Origin: Azolla caroliniana
Taxonomy: Eukaryota; Polypodiophyta
Direction of reading: 5' to 3'
Assembly (NCBI GenBank): GCA_043228905.1
Contig: JBHGNT010000003.1
Coordinates: 3,472,001-3,536,000 of the forward strand
Length of the DNA stretch: 64,000 bases
The stretch's first letter is position 1. The number at the start of each line of letters is the position of its first letter. This document shows, piece by piece, positions 36,590 to 47,520 of this stretch. The notes beneath the pieces are model-generated. The model had not been told where the DNA came from. It saw only the letters and a program-made list of their open reading frames with translations, and searched no databases. The translations under genes were made by a program, and so were the position numbers.

Positions 36590-37247
36590 CCAAGCGAGGT
36601 TGTTGAGGTCTCGCCAATGTTTGACGACTATGACACCGTGAGTTGAAGTAGTGTCCTCAGGAGGAATAACTTTCCTTCCATGATCAAAGAGCCAATGAAT
36701 TAAACCCTTTTCTCCAAAACTGCCAACACGTCCAGCCCCTCAACGGTGAAAAAGAACACCCAAGAATAGTCATAGTAAGAAAAAGAGGTGGAGGAGAAGA
36801 AATGGTCCAACTTCCACTCTTGCTCACACCACTTACCAACCCCTATATCTCTCAAGAAGAAGAGAAAAATAAATAAAGTAAAATTTACCTTAAACACTAA
36901 AATTCCCCAAAAGTTGAACTCATTCCTCTCCCCCTTCTGAAAAAGTCGAACCCCAAAATGAGCCATCCTCCCTCTTTTTATAGAGAGAGAGGTGCTACAT
37001 TTTTGCACTAAATGCTTACATACCCCTTTTTACATCGAAAATATAAAAAGGAATAGTTCCCCTTTACGCACTAAGAGATTCAAACTCCTGCATCCCTTTG
37101 TACAAAGTCAATGGCCCTAACCACTAGGCTATTTACTTTTTGTTATCATATTTATATTTTTTATAGATACATATTTACATTTAATGTGGTTGTCCTACTT
37201 TCTCCCTTTTTATCTATTTTTACTTTAGGACCCACCACATCATGACA
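36590..37247 (-). mobile_element. LTR-like sequence, left arm of a head-to-head pair
   Basis: Reading on the minus strand from 37247: TGTCATGATGTGGTGGGTCC, a tRNA-like module (37140-37085: TAGCCTAGTGGTTAG box A and GAGTTTGAATCTC box B), a TATAAAAAG promoter motif at 36983-36974, then sequence matching the right arm downstream of its TATA-like motif. Both arms agree in order over about 600 bp. The 3' boundary is approximate. Confidence 0.7.
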
Positions 37248-37278
37248 TCGACCCCCACCAAACTTGTATGTCCTCCAG

Positions 37279-38200
37279 TGTCGTGATGTGGTGGGTCCGA
37301 AGGTAGAAATAGATAAACAAGGGGAAATTAGGACAGCCACATTAAATCTAAAGAAGTATATAAAAAATTTATAAATATAATAACAAAAAGTAAATAGCCT
37401 CATGGTGCAGAGTTCAAATCTTTTCTAGTGCTTTAAGAGGAATTGCATTTTCGATACAAAAAGGGGTAGGTAAGCATTTAATGCATAGATGCAATACCTC
37501 CCTCTCTTTAATAAAAGGGGAGGAGAGCTCATTTTGGGGTTCAATTTTTCTAGAAAGAGAGAGGAAGGAGTTTGACTTTTGAGGAGTTTTGGCATTTAAG
37601 GTATATTCCCCTTAACTTTTCTTCCCTTCTTCTCAAGGGATTTAGGAGTTGGTAAGTAGTGAGAGCAAAAGTAGAAGTTGGACTACCTCTTCTGCTCCAT
37701 TCTTGTTTCCTACTTCAACATTCTTCGATCTTTTTCTTCACTGTGAAGAGTTTTGCATGTTGGCTGCATTCGAGGGATGAGTTCAGTCCATCGACTACCG
37801 GTTGAAGAAGGGAGCATTAAGTGGCATAAGAACCCTAATCAACAAACAAGTGTCGTTGTCGAAAGTAGTCGAGACCTTGGTGACACCACCAAGATCGGAT
37901 CTTCACTGAAGTGACCACTCATCATTGTTATGCATTTGTTGGCCTCTTGAAACTTATTATCATTTTGTAAAAACCATTGTAATCATGGTGTTACCTTGGT
38001 GTACCCTATTCTATTAAAGGATTTCACTTTATAATAACATTTATTTGGTCTTAATCGTAGATATAGAGTTAAATTTGTGTGGTAAACCTTAATTGTGTGC
38101 TAATCACACCTTAGCCATTGTATGTGTGTGAGAGAGAGGAGAGAGGAGAGAAATCGTGACTAACACAAGGAGCCCACAAAAGCTACAAATCTACAAGAGG
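37279..38200 (+). mobile_element. LTR-like sequence, right arm of a head-to-head pair
   Basis: Begins TGTCGTGATGTGGTGGGTCC, 31 bp from the left arm's start. It contains a shorter tRNA-like module near 37388-37425 (AATAGCCTCATGG, GAGTTCAAATCTT), a TATA-like TAATAAAAGG at 37509-37518 and matching leader sequence. No gag follows. The end is uncertain; the homology I can follow stops near 37910 and LTR-like text continues to about 38200. Confidence 0.6.
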
Positions 38201-38269
38201 GCTGGATCCCCAATTCGCCCAAGCCCACAAGAGGTTCGAATCCCCGATTCATCAACTCCTTCCTTTAGT

Positions 38270-38822
38270 CTCTCAATGGATATTTTTACTTGACAATAAA
38301 GAGGGAAATTGACACTAATCATATTTTAATAATAGATGTAAAAGTAATCGTTTCTTTTAATAAAAAAAATATAAAATAAAAGTGTATTAACTTCCCCCTT
38401 TTTAGTCTCCCAAATTTTGTGGATATTTTTGTTTTACATTAAAAAGGGGACTTGACCTAATCATGTTTCTATAATAGATGTAAAAATATTCATTTCCTTT
38501 AAAATATATATATATATAATATAAAAGGAATAGAATAAAATAAAGGTTCATAAACTCCCCCCTTTTTAGTCTTCCAGATTTTGTGGATATTTTTATTTGA
38601 CACTAAAAAGGGAACTTGACACTAATCATATTTCTATAATCTATTAATGACTGATTGTTCGTTTTTTAGTGAATTAATTCATTTTTATTATGTAAATTTA
38701 TTTTGCAAACGAATGGTTTTATAATATTCTTGGGGCCACTTCTTTATTCTCGAATATTGCAAATATCATGCATGGAGAATATCACAAATATCACGCATGT
38801 ATCAATCTATGGTTACTACCAT
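38270..38822. mobile_element. CATAGATTGACA-family element, truncated, reverse orientation
   Basis: Three subrepeats with CCCCCTTTTTAGTCTCCCA, GACACTAATCATATTTCTAT and AATAGATGTAAAA, then CTCGAATATTGCAAATATCA and the terminus near TATCAATCTATG at 38822, match element A in reverse. The opposite terminus is absent. It ends about 330 bp from the last readable TSPO exon. Confidence 0.75.
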
Positions 38823-39155
38823 TATAGAAACATACGCTTGTAAGTTACGCACTGCTCAATGGTGGAGACGTCCCTAACTTTGGCACTAGTTGTAAGCTAA
38901 AAAAGTATTATGGATCTTTGCTAAACAAGCTAAACAAAAATAACTAAACAAAGAAACCACATGAAATGCTAGGTTAGACGCAAATGCACTTTTGGGAGAT
39001 GTTATCATAAGGCAGGACTGGTGTGATTGAGGTCAACGTCTAATTTTGCTTTTTCAATGAGAAACTAATAACAAACATTGTAATAATAAACAAAGTTGTC
39101 AAAGAAAAGAAAAAGATAGAAGTACAACGAAGGGTATGCAAAGAAGAAAGAGCAT

Positions 39156-42100
39156 TTACCACACTAAGTATGGTAGAAGCAAACATCCTGCGAGAGTGTT
39201 GACACGCCAAAATAAATATATCGTTGCTACTATTGCTGTCCAAAGCAATAATATCTCCACCAATGCAAGATTCTGAAATTCCAATAAATTTCTAAATGCC
39301 AAACCAAAACAATAGCAAATTCGATATATTGCAAACCGAAACAATAAATTTCTACTCGTTTTTATGCAAATTCGATATATTGCATATAATTCATATTACG
39401 TCCATTTAATATATGAAAGGTAGACAGAAAGAAAAAAAGAGGCTATATTAGCAAAAATGGCCTGTAAGACCGAACGAAAGATTACATCTTTGAGGATGGC
39501 AAACCAAAACAAGTATAATAACGTGAACATAAAAACATACCACGTCATGAAGCCCGAAAAATATTGGAGTCCATAGGAAATTCAGGAGTAGCTGTAGTAG
39601 CAACACAAACAAATAAAATCTCAAGCACAATTTCGACCAAGTTTAACACACCTACTTTTTGCAATGGGGGTAATCTTAATGTCAACCTGAAAGGTGTATA
39701 CACCAAGTGGAATCTTCTGCCCTTTAAAACCTGTGCCAATCATACATAGATTTATCAATGAATACAAGAATTTCTCCCAAATTCTTGATTTCTTTAACTA
39801 TCAAAAGTATATGAAATATTTAAAATACAGAAGCACCAATCACAACCTTCTCTAATTAGCAAAATATAAATGCTATATGTCGTTCTGACATCAATCAAAG
39901 TTCCTTGATATTTGAATTGCATTTTCTTTTTAAACAGGTCAATCGAAATAACTGGCAAATGCATTATTATATTTATCTAAATTTAACCAAACAATTAGAA
40001 ATACATGGTAAAAACCAAAGTCTAACAGACATGACAGTCTCCTAGAGCAGATGCTTATCCTTAAAAACATTTATAAACGAATGGGAAATAGGAGACAATG
40101 CTGTGACGCATTGCAGCTTTGGATTACACCTAAAAGGATCTCCTGTATATAACTACTTATCTTCCTATATCTTTGAGATAGGCATAAGTTTTTTTCCTTT
40201 CCAGTAAGACACCAGTAAGGATTTATATCATTGTATATACCATTTGCATCTCATTGGGCACATTGCACAGTTAATAAAACTCTATTTCTACCTATATCTT
40301 TGTTTCTAAACAGTAATCTCAAACATCCAAAGATGTTGCATCAGTTGCAAATGTCACTTTGGAGCCTGATATGTGGCATATAATGTAGCACTAGAGAATA
40401 TTGAGGTTCCATAGGACATGTATGCAATGGGGATTTTGTATGTTAATTAATGAAGAGTGTGTGTGTATGCATGTGTGTGTAAGGTTGGGAGGACACCACA
40501 CTTCTTCCTTTCCATAAAGAAACAAGAAGATCATGAGCAACCACAACAACATGAATCTTTACATGATACCTCTTCGCAAAGTTCAGGTTAGCCCCACCAC
40601 TCCTCCATAGAAACACTATCAAGCACACTTCATTACTGTCATCAAGTCAGCTAGAGGCAGACCGTTTATGAAACACAACTTCATCATGAAGTACAGGTCA
40701 ACCTCCTTGAACGATCTAAAGGGTGTTGCTACCAAGTCAACCACACCACCCTAAAAAGGGTGGAGGGAGAACTACATGAACCCTTTGCCCCGAATATGCC
40801 CAAACAAGCCAAGCCACACAACAATTTCAAGCACGGGAGTTTAGGCCCACCAAACACAGTGAGTTGCACCAACAATTTCAGGTTATATCCAGGGAATGCT
40901 CAATCAGTCCCATGAGTACTACTATCGTTGTCACTGACTCACCAGGGCACCAATGCAGTAAACAAAAGAAACTTTCTCTGAAAAACAAGACAACCTTTTA
41001 CTGTGTAATCTCTTGTGTGGTCTCATTGGCTATTTTGGCATGATGATGATGACTTATTTTTTATTGATGTTAAAAAACTAACCTCCATGAAGCCAAACAA
41101 ACCAGGAAGAGACACCCATCAGAATATATAGAATGCTCCAAACGATAGGAAATGCCCATCCCTTCAAATCATTAAAACATCTTCAAAAAGGTTAAAAGTT
41201 GAAGCAAGTAAATCATAAGTAGGAAAAAGGTTGCCTAAATATGCTTATGTTTTCACAGGTTAAAAACATATGCTTGCTTACTTGCGAATCTACCCATATA
41301 TATGAAGGTTAAAGTAGAGTTCCTTATTACAAGTTAATTTGATAGGAGAACATTATATACTAAGGAGCTATATTAACTAGCAGGTCCTGTGTTCATTAGA
41401 GTTACATGCATAATTAACGAAATTTAGAAGCAACATAGAGCACATGATATACTTAAAAAGTACACTTTAATTAGCTTACTTATCCTAACAGTTGAGGATA
41501 ATTTCCAAAACATAAAATTGCATATTTATCTCAAGTCACTTTTATTTATATTGAATAATTAATCTAAACCACCTCTTGTTCATTAGAGTTACATGCATAA
41601 TTAACGAAATTTAGAAGCAACATAGAGCACATGATATACTTAAAAAGTACACTTTAATTATCTTATTTATCCTAAATAATCACAGTTGAGGATAATTTCT
41701 AAAACATAAAATTGCATATTTATCTCAAGTCACTTTTATTTATATTGAATAATTAATCTAAACCACCTCTTGTTCATTAGAGTTATTTGCATAATTAACG
41801 AAATTTAGAAGCAACATAGAGCACATGATATACTTAAAAAGTACACTTTAATTATCTTACTTATCCTAAATAATCACAGTTGAGGATAATTTCTAAAACA
41901 TAAAATTGCATATTTATCTCAAGTCACTTTTATTTATATTGAATAATTAATCTAAACCACCTCTTGTTTTCCCTTTTCCTAAGTAATTAGTAAGTTAAGC
42001 TTATAAATCTTTCGCTTATTAGTGTAATGCCTACTTTCTAATTAGAGATAATATAACTAAACTACATCATTTTCCCCCAAATGAGCAGCTCTGATTAGAG

Positions 42101-42704
42101 AGAAATTTTGCCTCTTAACTTTGACCATTTACGCTAATAATAATAATGATTGTAAAAACCAATAATTAAACATCTAAAGATAGGTTTTCAGGCTAATTGT
42201 TCAAACAAATAAAACCACAAAAAAAATAAAATACCGGAGGAGTCCATGGAGGTGTATTGAGCTGCTCATACCAATCTGCATACAATATAAAAAAAGTTAT
42301 TTTAACGCAAATTATCTGTAAATTATTTTAACAGAGATTATCTGCATACCAATAATATCAGTCTTCCTTTAATTTTAGTCAATCTCCTTTCTAAATTTAA
42401 TACTACTTAATCCCCATATACATCTAAATTTTATTGGTTTCCTCTCTAAATTTTAGCTTGTTTCCTGCACAAAATGAGCTCAGATTTTGACAGAGATAAA
42501 CAAACACAAACACCTTCGGAAAAACAGTAACAGCTCCTCTTCCAAACTGAATGCAGTTCCTTTCTCAAGAAACATTAATATGATTTGGTCTATGCATGGA
42601 TACCTACCGCTCTCTCCAGCATTTCCAAACAGAGAAGCAAGGAATCCAACACACAGTGGGAAGGCAACAGCCACGAACAAGGCTAGGATAGGGATGACCT
42701 CCAT
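39156..42704 (-). CDS. TSPO: TSPO/MBR (tryptophan-rich) membrane protein, 6 exons
   Basis: A five-helix membrane protein of the TspO/MBR family, which binds porphyrins and sterol-like ligands; plant members are stress-linked in ER/Golgi or mitochondrial membranes (family knowledge). Exons, all with AG acceptors, GT donors and matching phase: 42704-42608, 42275-42235, 41161-41083, 39730-39687, 39591-39541 and 39272-39156. The product is 142 residues. Motifs: WYEQLNTPPWTPP (34-46), GWAFPIVWSILYILMGV (47-63), IPLGVYTFQ (79-87), FLWTPIFFGLH (92-102), LALVEILLLW (106-115) and FWRVNTLAGCLLLPYLVW (125-142). Family members usually run another 15-20 residues after PYLAW. Here TGG is followed directly by TAA, or TG|GTAAAT is a donor to a seventh exon I could not find. 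A truncated transposable element lies about 330 bp downstream. Intron 2 (42234-41162) holds a triple repeat. Confidence 0.9.
41391..41968. repeat. Three tandem copies, 187-194 bp, in TSPO intron 2
   Basis: Copies start with TTCATTAGAGTTA at 41392, 41579 and 41773 and each ends in AATCTAAACCACCTCTTGTT. They are nearly identical, suggesting recent duplication. Not coding. Confidence 0.9.
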
Positions 42705-42719
42705 CTCGCACTCTCACTC

Positions 42720-43024
42720 ACTCACTCTCTGTCTGTCTGTGTCTGTCTGTGTGTCTGTCTGAAAACAGACGAGCAGCATGATATACATATAAATATAGAT
42801 AATATGACATATGTATACATATGTATGTGTATATGTAGTGTATGTATGTATGTATATGTATATCTGTATGTGTATGTGTATATGTATATGTACATAGGTA
42901 TACCGTATATATGTCTATGTGTGTATTTATATTGTATCTGTATACGTGTGTATGTATATTGAATATGTATATGTATGTATGTATGCAAGTATGTATATGT
43001 GTGTAGATATATTGATATGTATAT
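42720..43024. repeat. Simple repeats upstream of TSPO
   Basis: A (TCTG)n-type run at 42726-42762 followed by TATATG/TATGTA repeats to about 43024. They form the 5' flank of TSPO (minus strand) and abut the LINE 3' end. Confidence 0.9.
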
Positions 43025-44480
43025 ATTTATTTTTTAAAGAAGATATCATGTCGTTAGTATAAAACATTTTACAATATTTTAAACCTCTATGCGATCCAAG
43101 GGGGAAACAACAATTTCGGAGGCTAAAAATGCCAATAAGGAGTCTCGTAATTGGATGTCATGAATGGAGTAGTTGTCCAGATAATAAGAAACTCATGCCG
43201 TTGAGCAATTTTAGCCTCAGAATCCCCAACTATACCATCCCATTGACCCTTCAAAGTATGAACTATGTCTAACCAAATATTTGAAACCACTTTCAGCTGG
43301 TAGTGTTTTAAGTTGATGGAAAACGAGAGCGCACCGAGTCTTCCAGATGTGATATACAATGGTACTATTAGTAACACCCATACTAGCGGGACTTCCTTCT
43401 GTACTCCTGAAAATTGTAATGACAATAGTGGTAATGTATAAACACTTCCATATTTTGTGTAAAACCCATGGTCCATAGATTCGGTGTCATAATGGAACGC
43501 ATCACGGACAAGTGATGTCCAAACCACCATGCCCCAATGAAAACCAATGGGGGAAAATAATTAGCAAAAATTGTAAGGAGATGTTGCCATATCGATTGAG
43601 ACTCGATGCATTCCCATAAACAATGTTTTTCAGTTTCTGTTTGTAAATGATATCGAGTACAACCAAAAGATACTCTCATCCTATGCAACCATGTGCCAAC
43701 CGCAAGGCTCGGTGTACAACTAACCATTGTACATGCACTATTCTGTGTTAGTTGTTTTCTTGCCCATAAGATATCCTAGAATTTTGCAAGGAATTGGGGA
43801 GTAATACCTTGTTGATTCCAATATTGAGGTGCAGTCGGCAACACATCACATATATCTGAAAGTACATGTCTTCCCAACTGTACAAAATATTGGAAGAAAT
43901 TGAACTTGTTACCCGTGTAAGGATCTGTCCACTGATAATCAATTGGGTCCCAGTCTAATTTGAATAGTGGTTTTTAAGCTAACACCCACAACTTCCAATT
44001 GTGGTCTTATTTCCTCTATTAGTGGATCAATATACCATTTACGGTTGGCATATCCGAGGATCCTTATCTTGTGTTCAATAACATAGGCGTAATCTATCAC
44101 CATTTCCCCCGACTAAGACAATTGGTTTGTTTCATCCACCTTAAAAAACTGGTATGTCTTATCATCTGAATACCCTTTAACAGCCAAGAGTACTTCCAAT
44201 CTTGAAAAAACTCCAACCCATCTATGGTTAGAGTTATTGAGTGGTATGGAGAGTCTACTCATAACTTCCTGAATTTGTTGATACATTATTTGGTCGTCAT
44301 GCATATTACGTAGGATTTCTTTTTGCTCTTCCAATGACCGCGATAAAAATTCTTTCCAAGTCTGAACTGTTTTCGCAAGACCTTCTGTCATTTTCCCCCA
44401 CGATAGCCATTGTCTAGATCCCATCATTGAACCATCTGATGTTGTAAACAACGGGTTCCAGACTATCTTTTGGCTGAGAT
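43025..44480 (-). pseudogene. LINE, 3' portion (zf-RVT region and tail)
   Basis: Minus-strand fragments read NLSQKIVWNPLFTTSDG at the 44480 end, SRQWLSWGKMTEGLAKTVQT, the reverse-transcriptase zinc-binding region AVGTWLHRM...CTRYHLQTETEKHCLWECIE (about 43705-43600) and the terminal region FHYDTESMDHGFYTK (about 43500) to WTTTPFMTSNYETP (about 43150). Stops and frameshifts are present. The 5' end is cut exactly where the LTR at 44481 begins; the likely continuation is at 60302-60595. A homologous 3' end lies on the plus strand at 60627-61375. Confidence 0.85.
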
Positions 44481-44959
44481 TGTTATGTACACATAACGTA
44501 GGTGAGGGTAGGTCACTAATATTTACATAAGTGAAGGGTATGTTCACTAATGTTAAAAAGGGGACTAATGTGATTGGATAGAAGGAATGTTGGGTGCATG
44601 CACTATCATGATTTGGACAACCAATGAATGGAGAGCCTTTTAAAAAGGCACATCTATTCAAGGGGCCTAGGAAGAGGTATAAATATGAGGCTTAGCTAGC
44701 CTCATAAGCACATTACATCGAAAGGCTTAGCTACCCTCTTAGACACCGGCGGTGCGGGCTAGGCTTTCGTCTCGACGATTGTGTAATCTCTTCCCATGTA
44801 TTAGTCATCCTAATATCCGGCGGTATGGGACGTCAGTGGTAGGTTGGCTAAGTCTAGATCATAGCTCGGGGGTGGTCGGGTGGAAAGACTTATTCTATCC
44901 AATCTATTTTCCTTCTATTACTTTATTTTGGTCTATTGATTAGTAATAGACTCTTAATA
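44481..44959 (+). mobile_element. 5' LTR of the enclosing LTR retrotransposon
   Basis: Starts TGTTATGTACACATAACG and ends ACTCTTAATA, near-identical in order to the LTR at 59829-60301. It carries a TATAAATAT motif at 44679-44687 and the CGGTATGGGA and CTCGGGGGTGGTCGGG blocks shared with the other LTR. It interrupts a LINE coding region on its left and is followed directly by a tRNA-Met type primer-binding site. Confidence 0.88.
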
Positions 44960-44960
44960 G

Positions 44961-44972
44961 TGGTATCAGAGC
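44961..44972 (+). other. Primer-binding site (tRNA-iMet type)
   Basis: TGGTATCAGAGC lies one base after the LTR end, the common plant LTR-retrotransposon site complementary to the 3' end of initiator tRNA-Met. Confidence 0.9.
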
Positions 44973-45937
44973 ATTTACTAACTATTTCTTTTTTTTGTTG
45001 TTTTGATGTTTTTTGTGTGTGAGCGATGGGGATCAAACAAGTCTCGTCGTGCTCTTCTCAGGATCAAAACAACATTCTAAACCCGATCTTTCTTTCTTTC
45101 TTCTTTTCTATGATGCTTTATTCTTGGTCGCAAGGAAATTGTATTACGTTTTCTTTTCTTTTCTTTCTTCTTTCTACAATGATATGATTTACAATCTTAT
45201 TGTGCATCGGGTTGAGCGTGTTTACACTAATTGCACACACTCTACTCATGGCCCTTTTGCATATTACAATGTATCTCCCACTCTCCCCTCTCTTATGCTA
45301 ATAATTATTCTTGTGCATTGGGTCGAGTGTGTTTGCCCTAATTGCACACGCCCACCTCATGGCCCTTTTGCATATGATGTTGAGTATGCCACTCTTCCCT
45401 TTATTGAGCCTTATTGATTATATGGGATGTTGTGGTCTTGACGATGTGTACGTCGACTACCTATGCCACTCTACTCTCTATCGAGCCATCACTTGGCCGA
45501 TTCTATGGGATGTTGTCGTCTTGACAAGGTGCATGTCAACTACTCTAGGGTTTCGTACCTTAGGGCATGCTTAACATTTCATACACCTAATTGATTATTG
45601 ATTATTATTCTACTTATTTTTTAATTACACAAGTTATCTTCCCGCTTTCTTAAGATTTTCTTGTGATTGTCATCTACCTACTCACACTTCACTCTCTCTT
45701 TTTATACCATTACTTTTCACTTTTAAGTATTTACGTGCGTTTACCTATGATATAACACTTCCATGTAAACTATTTTTTCGTATTGAGTGGGCATCATGCC
45801 GCTTTTTTAGATGATTTTTTCCAACGGGTCATCTAGGTTTAACTCATATTATCGAACCTTAGAACTCGAGTAAAACCACATGAGTTCCCCTATTGATGTT
45901 TTACTCATAGATTTGAGTACTGCATCTTTGCGCACAC
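44973..45937 (+). other. Untranslated leader of the LTR element, with duplications
   Basis: No gag is readable. Two units of about 115 bp built on TGCACACxCxxCTCATGGCC and CCCTTTTGCATAT lie at 45195-45410, and a second duplicated block on ATGGGATGTTGT lies at 45420-45545. ORFs at 45013 and 45311 are probably by-products. Confidence 0.5.
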
Positions 45938-46130
45938 TAGGGATCGGCAACGGTTCGATTTAGGCTTAGCTAGTTTGGCCGTATCCAAGGCAAATAGGTT
46001 AAGCCTAAACCGTTTTGGGATTCTCAAACTTGAACCAAACCAAACCAATCCTAAACCGGTTCCCAAACAGGTTTGGGAAACGGCTTGAAAACTAGCTTGT
46101 CAAACGGTTTGGAAACCTCCCTCTCTCTCT
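45938..46130. mobile_element. hAT-like element, copy 4 (truncated)
   Basis: Starts TAGGGATCGGCAACGGTTCG as in copy 3 and has the AACCGGTTCCCAAAC/GGTTTGGGAAAC interior. The right terminus is missing; LINE-type sequence begins soon after. Confidence 0.7.
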
Positions 46131-46149
46131 GCCTTGGGCTCCAGGACTA

Positions 46150-47450
46150 CCATCTTTCATGTGGACGCAATTAGAGAGACCATTGGTGATGATGTTATCA
46201 CGCCAACTCCGACGCAAATCGTCGGTCCCACATGACATTATTAGGGCTGAGTTCACTCTACCCCCTATGTTAGTAGAAGCACTTTTTCAACTTGTAGTCT
46301 TTATCCACAAGATACATAACCAACCACTTGATAGAATATCCCATCAAGCCTTTAAGTCTTTGCGAGCACTGTATGAGTCCGGCTATACTAGCTCATGGTA
46401 TGACATGATGGTGAGTTGGCTTCTAGCCAACGGTCTAGACATTAATAACCTTCCCCCCCTTAAGTACGACCACACGACTGATAACACTTCAATCTCTCAT
46501 GAGGACCGTAATAAAGTAATACGCCAAGAAATATGGCAAATTTATACTCGGTATAAATGAATCACCCCACTAGAGCCACTCCCATCTAAAATGTCGTACT
46601 ATAAGGAACACTTTATGCACTTCTCTAAGTTAGGTTTTATTACGCGACCAAGATATCTAGATGTATTCTTACCACATGCACTAAGGGTTGCCATTGGTCA
46701 ACTTAGAATATCATCTCACCAACTTGAGATTGAGAATGGACGTACTAATGGTGTCCCTAGGGAGGAAAGGATGTGTAGGTTATGCCACATAGAGATAGAG
46801 GATGAGTACCATTTTACATGCAAATGCCCCACTTATGCTGAGATAAGGGCAAAATACCAAGACATACTTAGTTCCTCTCCCACCCTCCCTAAACTATTAG
46901 ATACACTAGATATAAAGAAATTAGGTAGATACATCTTAGAATTGAAACAACACAGAGAGAATAAGTTACAAAACGTTGATAATAATGTTGCTAATGTTTA
47001 CCAACATGTAACAAATGAAGTTTTTCAGGAACAGGGGGAGACAATGAATATCGACACACCTACAGCACTCGGGCTTTTCCTTGATGAAAGCAGAAAATCA
47101 AAGAAGAACCAAACGCCCTTGGATGCCGGGTTTCAAAGCAACTCGACGAGATGTAGAAGAAATAAAGAAAATAAGGGAACGTGAACTACACCGCCTAGAA
47201 GCCATGGCTAGGGCACTCTATACACCGGGACCATGGGTCACACCCACACCAAAAACTTTTGACCTCCCACTTCTTTTTGAGAGTCTTGGATGGAAATGAG
47301 ATTAGGCTTAGTGCAAAGTTTTGTACACCACTAGAACTCTCTTAGCTAAAGCTATTTTCTTTTATTTTAGTTTTGATGATTGGATAAACACTCATTTTTG
47401 TTGTAAACCAATTGTCTCATGGGCCAAATTTTGGCCTTAGAAGACGTTAA
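46150..47450 (+). pseudogene. LINE C-terminal region with zinc-binding CRLC motif
   Basis: One frame runs from 46159 to 47184 with a single in-frame TGA at 46558-46560. It carries LRISSHQLEIENGR, then CRLCHIEIEDEYHFTCKCPT (C-x2-C-x9-H-x3-C-type pattern) and IRAKYQDIL. A frameshifted tail (47081-47299) ends LPLLFESLGWK. The 3' region has CATGGGCCAAATTTTGGCCT, a palindrome-like end common in LINE 3' UTRs. It differs from the three other LINE families in the window. RT is absent, so it is a 5'-truncated copy. Confidence 0.75.
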
Positions 47451-47454
47451 TATA

Positions 47455-47520
47455 TCTTTCTTTCTTTCTTTCTTTCTCTCTCTCTCTCTCTCCCTCTCTC
47501 CCTCTCTCTCTCTCTCTCTT
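47455..47520. repeat. (TTTC)n/(CT)n tail of LINE copy 1
   Basis: On the minus strand this is the (GA)n tail that directly follows TTCGTAATGAAAGCCATTAT at the LINE 3' end. The same junction occurs at 50047. Confidence 0.85.

Noticed and set aside
40443-40628. Minus-strand LIVFLWRSGG frame considered as TSPO exon 3
   Set aside because: The exon at 41161-41083 (GWAFPIVWSILYILMGV) fits the family and both splice phases; this one does not.
42722-42988. Tyr/Thr/His-rich ORF upstream of TSPO
   Set aside because: Product of TATA/TGTA simple repeats.
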